Source: Candidatus Midichloria sp. (GTDB lineage: Bacteria > Pseudomonadota > Alphaproteobacteria > Rickettsiales > Midichloriaceae). From it: a stretch of DNA of 64,000 nucleotides. The position numbers were made by a program, and so were the translations under genes. Position 1 is the first letter of the stretch. Each line of letters opens with the position of its first letter. Positions 29,137 through 37,324 of the stretch are shown here, one piece after another. The stretch is from positions 565,737-629,736 of the forward strand of contig CP094379.1 of the NCBI GenBank assembly GCA_030060845.1, given 5' to 3'. A model generated the notes under the pieces. That model was not told the origin of the DNA. It saw only the letters and a list, made by a program, of their open reading frames with translations, and ran no database searches.

Positions 29137-30228
29137 ATGAATTTCATAATTCATCGTTACATAGCAATGCACTTTATAAGTTATACGACAACCATTTTTT
29201 TAACTATTTCAGGGATAGTTTTATTTTTCGATACATTAGAATTAATTAGACTCTCATTAAAAATTGCTGAACTTAATTTTCAAAAAGTTATTTGGATGGC
29301 GCTTATGAAGAATTACTATCATGCTAATAAGATATGGCCTTTTGTGATAGTTCTTGCTGTTGCGTTTACCTATAAAAAATTATCAGAAAATTTTGAGCTC
29401 TATGTACTTCGTTCTGCTGGATTTTCAACTTTTCAAATTATATTCCCTATCGCATTCTTGTCCTTTTGTATTGGGGTAATTCATATAACTCTTTTAAATC
29501 CAATAGGGTCATATGGTATAGAAAAGTATCAACACTTGGAAGCTGTTAATTTAAAAGGAAGAAAAAGTCTGATCAGCTTTTCAGAATCTGGGCTGTGGCT
29601 TAAACAAAATGGTAGTAATGGCGAAGAAATAATTTTCCATGCCCTACGCCTCTCGCAACAAGAGAGAACCTTCTATGACGTGACTTTCTTTTATTATGAT
29701 TATAATAATACCTTTATTAAAAGAGTTGATTCTAAAAAGGCCACAATAATTGGTAATTATTGGTATCTTAGCCAAGCTAAAACTATTAATTCTAAATATG
29801 TTACTCACCAAGAAAAAGAAATACAAATCAAAACAGATCTAACTTTTGATAGTATAATTGAAAGTATAGTGTTGCCTGAAGTTCTTTCATTTTGGCAACT
29901 TTATAACTTTATTGGAATCAGTAAAAATACGGGGCTGATTGCCATAAAACATCAATTGTATTTTTGGCAGTTATTTTTTGTGCCATTATTCCTTTCAGCA
30001 GTTGCAGTAGTGGGTTATGTATTTGGTATTAAAAAGCTGCGAGCCTCAAAATCAAATAACATGATTATCATTGCAGTTCTAATTCAATTTTTTGTCTATT
30101 TTGCTTCAGATTTTGTCTCAGCATTAGCAATAGTAGGTACTATACCAGTTATTATTGCTGCATTATTCCCATTTGTGGTTATGACTATTATAGGCCTATA
30201 TAGCATATTGCATTTTGAGTTTAGCTAA
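29137..30228 (+). CDS. lptG: LPS export permease of the LptF/LptG (YjgP/YjgQ) family
   Basis: LptF and LptG form the inner-membrane permease that, with LptB, extracts lipopolysaccharide for transport to the outer membrane. The 363-residue protein has three N-terminal helices (about 13-33, 55-80, 98-120), a periplasmic middle domain, and three C-terminal helices (about 275-295, 305-327, 333-355), the family topology. The motif YKKLSENFELYVLRSAGFST sits near 83-102. I favour LptG, but LptF is possible since only one homologue is visible. It lies downstream of the ccmF relic and looks intact. Confidence 0.85.
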   Translation: MNFIIHRYIAMHFISYTTTIFLTISGIVLFFDTLELIRLSLKIAELNFQKVIWMALMKNYYHANKIWPFVIVLAVAFTYKKLSENFELYVLRSAGFSTFQIIFPIAFLSFCIGVIHITLLNPIGSYGIEKYQHLEAVNLKGRKSLISFSESGLWLKQNGSNGEEIIFHALRLSQQERTFYDVTFFYYDYNNTFIKRVDSKKATIIGNYWYLSQAKTINSKYVTHQEKEIQIKTDLTFDSIIESIVLPEVLSFWQLYNFIGISKNTGLIAIKHQLYFWQLFFVPLFLSAVAVVGYVFGIKKLRASKSNNMIIIAVLIQFFVYFASDFVSALAIVGTIPVIIAALFPFVVMTIIGLYSILHFEFS

Positions 30229-30262
30229 GATCTATACAAACTGATTACCAATTGAGCTGCTG

Positions 30263-30415
30263 TTAACACAAAAGGAATAAAACCTTGATAATTTTCTTCT
30301 CCAAATTCAGACTTATACAAGGACTTCTTAAATCATTAACTGATTGATCTCTAGGTGTACATGAAGTTATTGAAAAAACTGCTCCTAAAAGAATAAAAAG
30401 TTTTATATAACTCAT
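30263..30415 (-). CDS. Small putative lipoprotein
   Basis: A 50-codon ORF starting at ATG 30415 follows a strong ribosome site (GGAGG at a good distance). It encodes MSYIKLFILLGAVFSITSC, a signal sequence with a lipobox-like ITSC, then TPRDQSVNDLRSPCISLNLE. A longer frame from 30448 exists, but the ribosome site supports 30415. It begins 14 bases after the aspartokinase stop and is probably in its operon. The function is unknown; small lipoproteins often sit in the outer membrane. It is short, so it could also be a decayed remnant. Confidence 0.5.
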   Translation of the reverse strand: MSYIKLFILLGAVFSITSCTPRDQSVNDLRSPCISLNLEKKIIKVLFLLC

Positions 30416-30428
30416 TATTCCTCCAATT

Positions 30429-31637
30429 TTAAATAGCATCAAGACCAAAACCCTTATGTAATCCTATGGTCGCAACATCTTTGTGCTTAGCCTCTAATAT
30501 AATAGATATATTAGTACTAACTGTGTTAGCACTAATTATATTTATACCTTCATCAGACAAAATTTGAAACATCTTTTGCAAAATTATTGAATTTTCTGAT
30601 AACCCATTACCAACTATAGTAATTTTAGCTATCTCATCTTTAATTATAAAATTCAAACTAAGGTCGTTGAGTATATTCCAAACTATTGGTAAGTTATTTT
30701 TAGAAACAGTGAACTTAAAGCTTACATCCAAGGCTGGTTGGTTATAACCAAAGAGAAATTCTAGGGGTACTGCTAACTCACCTAATATATCTAATATTTT
30801 ATTTATAGAAATATTATCATTCATAAGATGGAAAATTGTAATAACTACAATATTGCTATCACTTACAACAGCAAGAATAGAACCTCTTTCCACTCCTTTG
30901 TTATCTTTTACTAGTATGGTGCCAGGTGTATCAGAAAAGCTTGAGAGAATATGGGTTTCTAAGTTATGGCTTAAAGAAATATCAACTGCTCTTGGATGTA
31001 TAACTTTTGCCCCGGCTGTAGCCATTATAAGCATTTGCTTATATGCTATTGTTTCAATTTTTTTAGCTTTGGCAACTATTCTTGGGTCAGCACTGAAAAC
31101 CCCTTCGACATCAGTAAATATATCACATCTATCTGCACAAACTGCTGCAGCAACAGCAGTAGCAGTTGTATCGGATCCTCCTCTACCTAGAGTTACAATA
31201 CGTTCATTATATACTCCTTGAAAGCCTGAAATTACTGGAATTTCTTCCTTTTTAAGCGCCTCAATCAATTGTGTTGTGCCAATTGAGACTATTCTACCAT
31301 TAGAATATGCATTATCTGTTACAATTGGCAGTTGCCAGCCAAGAAAAGAGCGCGATTTAAGGCCAACTGACTGCAATGCTAATGCAAGCAAGCCAGCGGT
31401 AACTTGTTCTCCAGATGAGATTACTGCGTCATATTCTGCTAATTCGTTTTGAGATAAGACTGGAGATAAAGACTTCGCATAGTTAACCATCTGATCAGTA
31501 ACTCCAGACATTGCAGAAACCACGGCGATTATTGCTGACCCTTTACTTTTTTCATTAGCTATTATCTCAGCAACTTTTTTGATCCTATCAGTATTTGCAA
31601 CAGAAGTGCCGCCAAATTTTTGAACTACAATAAACAT
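30429..31637 (-). CDS. lysC: Aspartokinase
   Basis: Aspartokinase phosphorylates aspartate, the first step toward diaminopimelate and lysine. I chose ATG 31637 because MFIVVQKFGGTSVANTDRI is the standard beginning; the 28 codons upstream look non-coding. KFGGTSV is at 7-13, the GRGGSDTTATAVAAAV motif lies near 165-180, and FTDVEGVFSADPRIV follows. Two ACT domains fill the C-terminus, so feedback control by an amino acid is expected. The 402-residue length is normal. In an organism that still has murF and a PBP, the main need is probably meso-diaminopimelate for the wall. Confidence 0.94.
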   Translation of the reverse strand: MFIVVQKFGGTSVANTDRIKKVAEIIANEKSKGSAIIAVVSAMSGVTDQMVNYAKSLSPVLSQNELAEYDAVISSGEQVTAGLLALALQSVGLKSRSFLGWQLPIVTDNAYSNGRIVSIGTTQLIEALKKEEIPVISGFQGVYNERIVTLGRGGSDTTATAVAAAVCADRCDIFTDVEGVFSADPRIVAKAKKIETIAYKQMLIMATAGAKVIHPRAVDISLSHNLETHILSSFSDTPGTILVKDNKGVERGSILAVVSDSNIVVITIFHLMNDNISINKILDILGELAVPLEFLFGYNQPALDVSFKFTVSKNNLPIVWNILNDLSLNFIIKDEIAKITIVGNGLSENSIILQKMFQILSDEGINIISANTVSTNISIILEAKHKDVATIGLHKGFGLDAI

Positions 31638-31728
31638 ACTTATTTTATCAATTGAATAACAAGCTCGTAGCAGAAAAGTATAATGTATACAATACAATAA
31701 ATTGAAATAAGTTGATGACAACTACAAA

Positions 31729-33482
31729 ATGTATTTTGTTAAACTTAGATCAAATTTAGAAAGGCACTCTGTAGGAATAGTTGAACTTGCCCAAGGTGTA
31801 CCTTGGAGCACAGAAAACTTAAATATTCTAGTCCATGCTCCAATAGTTAAAGATAATGGTTCATCTTCACCTATTCCCTGTATTTAATCAGGGGAATTAG
31901 AAATTGAAGTCAGAAATAATAGCTTTTATTTAAATGATTCTAAAATTGAGATTGAAGAGGGTGATAGCTCAGTCAAAATAGCAAAAAAGATCAACGCAAT
32001 TCAAGATAACACAGTAGCAAGTGTTAAGAAAGATGAGGTAAATAATAAGTATAAATTAGTATTAATCTCTCAAAAATTGGGAATGGAGAATTCTGCAAAT
32101 ATTGAAGAAACTAATCCAGATATTTTTAAAAATAAATTAATCCCAGATCCAGAATACATGAAAATTAAATGTTAGAGAAGGAGTGAGCCTTGAGGAAGTG
32201 ACTATAAATATTAACTCTTATAAAGATGAGCTTGGAGTGAGTACTTATTTTTATAATGGATATTTAACGTTACATTCTACAGTGATAGGAGTTAGCAATG
32301 ATATTAAGGTAAAAAATGAGGAGCAAATCTTTGGAAATTTGTTTAAGAAAGATAATGGGGGGATAGGAATAAAATTGTTGAAGAAAAAGATGCACAAATA
32401 AATTTTGATGGAGCTTTAAAGGGTTTTAAAAATAATGATCTTAATGTTAAGTTCCTAGGTAGAGAAATATTCTTCAATTTATATGATAAACCAGATACTC
32501 CTGGAGAAAAATAAACTATCACTGTAAGAGCAGCCCAAAAGGGTATTATTGATGCGGTAGATGAATTATTAGTAGGTTATTATAAAATTTTAAGCTTTTT
32601 AGCGATTAGAGAAGAGGGAAAAAATATTGGGTGTTCCTCTTAATAACCTCCAAGAACAAGTGCAATTTGATTCTTTAATCAAATTATTTGGTATTGATAC
32701 AATATATGGTAAAGCAAATTTTAAGGATATTGGCATTAATTTCAAACAAGAGAAATTTTCTGCCTTTAATAATAAAAATTTTAAGCAAGTAAAAAATCTC
32801 TTTGCCCATGGCGCTAAAGGTTCCAAGGATTTGTATCATTTAACTAACCAAAATAGTATTAAATATGACATCATTGATTCGATAGATTTTGGTATCAACA
32901 AAAATAAATTACAACTTAGATTTAACGGCAACCACTGAGGCAAATATTAAAATTTCTGATCCAACAAATATTTTAAATAATGTTTTTTCTAAGGATTTTA
33001 TAGATAGAGTGGAAAGATTTTTGGATGTTTCTGAAATCGTTAAAGTTGACATACTGCAATTTGGAGAAAAATATCCCAAGAAAGCATTACATATACCATC
33101 ATCCTTAACTAACTTAAGGGATAAAGGTGTAGAAATTAAAATTTTAGATTGGCCATCTGATAAAGATGGTTCAGCAGAAATCAAGGGATTAAGTATATTT
33201 TATTTTGGAAGCGGGAATGAGCATATAAAGTTAGAGATTAATCAAGAAATAGCTGATAAATTTTATCATACTATGGAAAGCTATCTTTTATCCTTTAATG
33301 ATTTCATTAAAAATGCTCAAAATAGGTTGAAAACCCTTATGAAGGAGGAAACAAATGAAATTCATAGGATAGATGTTGAAGAGGTAAAGAAAATAGAATC
33401 AAATATAAAGAAAGAGCTGGCAAATATTGCAAGTATTAGATCAAAATCTGCGCACATAAAGTTTTTATTTAATCGTGAATAA
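31729..33482 (+). pseudogene. fliD: Flagellar hook-associated protein 2 (filament cap), decayed
   Basis: FliD caps the flagellar filament and helps flagellin to polymerise. The pieces fit the family in order: the N-terminal VELAQGVPWSTENLN; a flagellin-type SFYLNDSKIEIEEGDSSVK with KINAIQDNTVASVKKDEVNN; AQINFDGALKGFKNND; the DAVDELLVGYYKILSF helix; ANFKDIGINFKQEKFSAFN; and a C-terminal half (32889-33482) with GLSIFYFGSGNEHIKLEINQ, then DKFYHTMESYLLSFNDFIK. Stops occur near 31888, 32175 and 32514 and the frame shifts several times. Usual hook-basal N-terminal residues are not recognisable. Assignment is by pattern only. Confidence 0.72.
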
Positions 33483-33489
33483 ATAAATA

Positions 33490-33940
33490 TGTCTTTGTAC
33501 TTTTTAAATGTTGGTGAATCTCAAGTTACTGAGAATAAAGCTATTAGTCCAAAATAGCAAACTGAAGATAACTGGGGAAAACTACCTAAAGTATCTGCAT
33601 TAAGATTTTTGAAGAGATTATTACCTCTCTTGAGGTAAGTATTGATAGTTGTAAAAAAATTACAGACCTTGTGAAATTTCTTTTATATTTCACAAGGTCT
33701 GTAATGAGAGCTAAAGAATTGATGGAGGCCTTTATCTATGAATGTCAGTCTATAAGAGGAGAAAAGGAAATTATAGATTACATAGAGTTTTTAAGAAATA
33801 GACTTGATATATTACTTGCCAAAATAAAATTTTTTTATTTATTACAAAATATACAGCATGGCAATGCCGCATTAGAATTAAGTAAATTATTGTTGAATCT
33901 TTTTAAGAATTGTTTAAAAAATAAAGATAATAAATCGTAA
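33490..33940 (+). pseudogene. Decayed helical gene downstream of fliD
   Basis: An ATG at 33490 opens MSLYFLNVGESQVTENKAIS but stops at TAG. After a shift the reading resumes as EEIITSLEVSIDSCKKITDL and continues into an 89-codon ORF (33671-33940) with AKELMEAFIYECQSIRGEKE. The whole is predicted to be helical. Given its place after fliD, a flagellin or the FliS chaperone is possible, but neither signature is clear. A perfect hairpin (33660-33704) lies inside the reading frame. Confidence 0.45.
33660..33704. other. Perfect 18-bp inverted repeat inside a decayed reading frame
   Basis: The arms 33660-33677 (TTACAGACCTTGTGAAAT) and 33687-33704 are exact reverse complements with a 9-base loop. 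No T-run follows. It is inside the frame of the gene at 33490-33940, so it probably arose as a local inverted duplication rather than as a terminator. Confidence 0.8.
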
Positions 33941-34004
33941 TTCTTATGATAAATTTTCGAAATCTGATCAAGAAACTAAAAGTTTTAGTGTGGAGGATAA
34001 AATA

Positions 34005-34499
34005 GTGTACCAATACTTATTGGGTTTGGGTTCTAATTTAGGCTATAGAAAAAATAATTTAGAGAGAGCTATTAACGAACTTTCTCAAATATTATTTGAT
34101 ATTAAACAATCTTCATTATATGAATCAGAAGCAATGCTGACCAAAAATGCTCCAAAGGGATGGGATATGCACTATCTTAATATGTGTTTAACTGGTTGCT
34201 CTTCTTTAAAACCTACCGATATTTTCCCGATATTTCAAAAAATTGAAGAAAAAATTGGTAAAGGAATACATAATAAAAGATGGTCTCCACGATCTATAGA
34301 TATTGATATATTGCTGGTAGATAGTTTGCTTATTAAGCAGGATAATTTGCAGATACCACACCCAGCTATGTTATTGCGAGATTTTGTTTTAATTCCGGCA
34401 ATTGAAATATGGCCTGATGCCAAGCATCCCGAGACTGGAGAAGTTTTAAAAAATATTAAGCCAAAAATTATTACCAATACAAAAAAATATGCAGACTAA
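34005..34499 (+). CDS. folK: 2-amino-4-hydroxy-6-hydroxymethyldihydropteridine pyrophosphokinase
   Basis: HPPK transfers pyrophosphate from ATP to the pterin alcohol, the step before dihydropteroate synthase. YLLGLGSNLGYRKNNLERAI is the usual N-terminus. The catalytic block NKRWSPRSIDIDILLVDSLL has the Asp pair that binds magnesium, and IPHPAMLLRDFVLIPAIEI closes the core. I chose GTG 34005 because GGAGG (33992-33996) lies eight bases upstream; GTG 33990 would put that site inside the gene. The 164-residue length is normal. It overlaps folP by 11 bases. Confidence 0.93.
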   Translation: MYQYLLGLGSNLGYRKNNLERAINELSQILFDIKQSSLYESEAMLTKNAPKGWDMHYLNMCLTGCSSLKPTDIFPIFQKIEEKIGKGIHNKRWSPRSIDIDILLVDSLLIKQDNLQIPHPAMLLRDFVLIPAIEIWPDAKHPETGEVLKNIKPKIITNTKKYAD

Positions 34500-35283
34500 A
34501 ATTGTCGGAATTCTAAATTATACGCCAAATTCTTTTTCTGACGGAGGAGATTTTTTTGATTTAACTGCTGCTCAAAAACACTTTGAAGAGATGCTGGAAG
34601 ATGGAGCTAATATTATAGATATTGGCTCTAATTCAACAAGTTATAATAGAATTCTTTTAAGCGCCGAAGAAGAATGGAGCATGGTTCAAAGATTATTACA
34701 TATAGTTGCGCCAAAGTATGGACATTTAATTAGTTTAGATACTTTTTATTCAGAAAATGCTGAGAAAGCTGTAGATCTTGGAGTGCATATAATTAATGAT
34801 GTGGGTGCTGCCAAAGATCAAAAAATGATTGATGTTATAGAAAAAAATAAACACACTTTGTATGTTTTTATGTGTAGCATTGTATTACCTGCTAATAAAG
34901 AGATAAGAGTTAAGACTCGTGAGGAGATATACAATTTTGCTAAAAGTAAATTAGACTTGTTTCAAGAAAAGGGAATCGAGTCAACTAGGGTAATTTTTGA
35001 TCCAGGTATTGGTTTTGCAACTAACCCTGCCCTATCTTTGAAAGTCATCGCAGAGTTGTCATTTTTCAAGTCATTAAATGTTCCAATATATATAGGGCAT
35101 TCAAGAAAATCATTTCTTGAATTTATGACTAAATTCCCTCCACAAGGCAGAGACATAGAAACGCTAGCAGCATCCTTGTATATGATATTACAAGGTGTTG
35201 ACTATTTAAGGGTTCATAATGTTAATATACATGTCCGTGCAATGAAGATTTTGGAAGCGATGTGCAGCTCAATACTGCATTAA
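34489..35283 (+). CDS. folP: Dihydropteroate synthase
   Basis: FolP joins 4-aminobenzoate to the pterin pyrophosphate made by FolK. Motifs: VGILNYTPNSFSDGGDFFD at the N-terminus, DGANIIDIGSNSTSYN near 37-52, VIFDPGIGFATNP near 166-178, and YIGHSRKSFLEF near 201-212. The second motif is usually DIGGESTRPG; here the Arg after Ser-Thr is missing, which departs from the pattern but may be tolerated in this lineage. The overlap with folK shows an operon. The 264-residue length is normal. It implies some capacity for de novo folate synthesis. Confidence 0.92.
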   Translation: MQTKIVGILNYTPNSFSDGGDFFDLTAAQKHFEEMLEDGANIIDIGSNSTSYNRILLSAEEEWSMVQRLLHIVAPKYGHLISLDTFYSENAEKAVDLGVHIINDVGAAKDQKMIDVIEKNKHTLYVFMCSIVLPANKEIRVKTREEIYNFAKSKLDLFQEKGIESTRVIFDPGIGFATNPALSLKVIAELSFFKSLNVPIYIGHSRKSFLEFMTKFPPQGRDIETLAASLYMILQGVDYLRVHNVNIHVRAMKILEAMCSSILH

Positions 35284-35303
35284 GAGTAATGCACTGATAT
35301 TTA

Positions 35304-35860
35304 TTCACTCACCCTACGCAGTGAGAAAAAAGCTAGATAGAAGTAATACTAGGTATAGTAATCCTATAAACAAAAATTGATTAAGATGCATAAAACACTA
35401 GATATTTATACAGACTATTTAATTTGTCAAAATAGTTATGCAACAACTACTGGTTTATCTGATTTATTATGTGGTGAGATGGGACACAATAAATTTACTA
35501 GATTTTTTAATGGAACAGCCTTAGGATCACAGGATCTATGGGGTTATATCAAGCCTGAAGTCAGGAAAAATGAAAAGAAATTAGGTAGAATTTTGATTTT
35601 GGATGATTCGATTGAAGAAAGACCTTATACTAATGAGAACGAAATTATGTGCTGGCATTATTCACATGCTAAAGGAAGGCATGTGAAAAGAATAAACATA
35701 CTTTCTTGTCTTGTTGGTGCTGTTACTCTACCTGTGAGTTATAAAATTGTGCATAAGGAGATAGTATTTTATGATACTGAGAGTAAAAAGGTAAAGAAAA
35801 AAGCAAGTATGACCAGAAATGAGCATTTTCGTAATTTAATAAAACAAAGCCATATAAACA
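35304..35860 (+). mobile_element. IS4-like insertion sequence, 5' half only, copy C
   Basis: The left terminus with CACCCTACGCAGTGAG lies near 35307. The transposase starts at ATG 35386 (MHKTLDIYTDYLICQNSYAT) and carries GRILILDDSIEERPYTN, the first catalytic Asp region, which is missing from copies A and B. At about 35860 it is cut and joins an inverted piece of the 391-bp repeat. The reading therefore ends in a foreign tail (TNSQGVKEKEN, stop at 35895). It gives the best view of the N-terminal half of the element. Confidence 0.85.
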
Positions 35861-36020
35861 CCAACTCACAAGGTGTTAAAGAGAAGGAAAATTAAAGTTT
35901 TCTGGATTACTGATCATCATTCTATATTTTTATTTATCACCTTACAAAGATTTTGAAGATTATTATCTATGTCATTTATCTTATAGATATAGAGGATATT
36001 TCAAATTACCAATAGTTTTG
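35861..36020. repeat. Inverted partial copy of the 391-bp repeat
   Basis: The segment is the reverse complement of roughly 9698-9845, with several mismatches (for example AAGGTGTTAAAGAG against AAAGTGTTAAGGAG). It abuts IS4-like copy C on one side and an IS982-like remnant on the other. It has diverged more from copy 1 than copy 2 has. Confidence 0.8.
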
Positions 36021-36024
36021 TTAA

Positions 36025-36480
36025 TATTATAAACATTAACACAAGCTAAGATATATACTAAGAAGTTTAGTGAAGCTCTATGTTTTGTATGTTCAAAATT
36101 CATAGACTTTTTTAGAATATTAAACACTGATTCAACTAATGATCTTTTTTTAAGCAGTATTTTCTATCGCAAGTAAATGGTTTTCCATATCTTTCCTGAT
36201 TTTTGTCAATAAACGTAATCCCTGATTATAAAGTTTAGTAAATAAATTCTTCAATAAGTATTCTTTACTGCCAAAGATTTTGCCTTTTGTAAAACCCTGA
36301 GGGATAGAGCAAGCTGTTGATATGTCACTACTGTTGCCCTTATTATTAATTGCAATACCATCCATAACTACTCATACTTAATTTAGTTATATTGCCAAAT
36401 ACTCAGTTGTTGTTTGTATGGTTTCCATGGCATATTGCGGATGTAGTAAAATCAATGATACCTGTATAATCTCCCTTAAA
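36025..36480 (-). mobile_element. IS982-family transposase remnant
   Basis: On the minus strand: GDYTGIIDFTTSAICHGN near 36478; the ORF at 36150-36365 with IFGSKEYLLKNLFTKLYNQG and LLTKIRKDMENHLLAIE, matching the GDKGYI...L...GL.L.TK.RKNM block of IS982; then, after a shift, LKKRSLVESVFNILKKSMNF and EHTKHRASLNFLVYILACVN, the C-terminal IES.FD.LK....EHSRHRS block. The N-terminal third is absent and the frame is broken at least twice. Confidence 0.7.
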
Positions 36481-36490
36481 TTAACTGTAA

Positions 36491-36881
36491 CATTATGGTT
36501 AGCGGTAATATTAATCTTGACCATAATTGTATTGTTCTGTTGTAGCTTGGTAATTTGAAGTATCCTCTATATCTACATGATAAATGACATAGATAATAAT
36601 TTTTAAAATCTTTGTAAGGTGATAAATAAAAGTATAGAATGATGATCAGTAATCCAGAAAACTTTAATTTTCCTTCTCCTTAACACTTTGTGAGTTGGTA
36701 TTAATCTTCTTCTCTCTCATTCTTCTTACATCTGGCAGAAATTATCTAGGGTATAAAATGTAAGTTATGATACATCTCTTCATGTTGAGTATATATTTCT
36801 TAAGCAAATCTATCTCAACACTTAGCTCCTGCAAAACTCTCTCTCCTCAAACTTGCTACTCTCTTCTTATCCTAAATTCGC
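36491..36881. repeat. 391-bp dispersed repeat, copy 2
   Basis: It matches 9636-10026 over its full 391 bp, with one difference noticed near position 24 of the repeat (AATATTAATC against AATATTAGTC). Same orientation, same ends (CATTATGG...AATTCGC). The near identity of copies 1 and 2 suggests recent spread or gene conversion. The right end cuts a decayed ORF at 36882. Confidence 0.92.
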
Positions 36882-37274
36882 ATGATAATGGTCAGCATAT
36901 ATACTCACAATTTCTTGGTTAAAAATACCATAACCATAAAGAAGCCTAAAGTACCCATTGTTACCAGCACCTACCACAAAAGCTAATAAGTTTTTTATTT
37001 GATCTTCCTAAGTTCTGCTAAAAATAAGCAGATATAAAAAACAGAAAATGTATTGCTCTAATAATATTAGTAGCGCCCTAGCTTTTTCTAAAATTTCTTC
37101 ATCGTTTTTACTAGCATCAATTTCTTGCAGAAAAATAAGGTTTGATTTATTTGGTTGGGTATCAAAAATTTTTTTATCAAGATTTGTCTCGCCTATGTTG
37201 AATGTAGACTCAAATTCGTTTGCTATATGTTTTATTTTTTTCAGTCTTTTTTGTTTTTTTCTTAACAATATCAA
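36882..37274 (-). pseudogene. Truncated hypothetical gene ending at the repeat
   Basis: A minus-strand ORF (37008-37274, TTG start) encodes a lysine-rich N-terminus (KKQKRLKKIKHIANEFEST) and KNDEEILEKARALLILLEQY. After a shift the reading continues as EDQIKNLLAFVVGAGNNGYF, then RLLYGYGIFNQEIVSIYADH, until the 391-bp repeat replaces the rest at 36881. The frame is open upstream without an ATG. No family is recognised; the aligned repeat boundary suggests the repeat inserted in this gene. Confidence 0.5.
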
Positions 37275-37324
37275 CTCACTTAATTCCAGAGATAAACATA
37301 AATAAAGTTTATAGTGATAGAGTA

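Noticed and set aside
30429..31721. The longer aspartokinase start at 31721
   Set aside because: The 28 extra residues do not fit the family; MFIVVQKFGGTSV at 31637 is the standard N-terminus.
35386..35895. A 172-residue transposase with a novel C-terminal tail
   Set aside because: The last residues come from the adjoining 391-bp repeat read by chance after the element was cut; it is not a real fusion.
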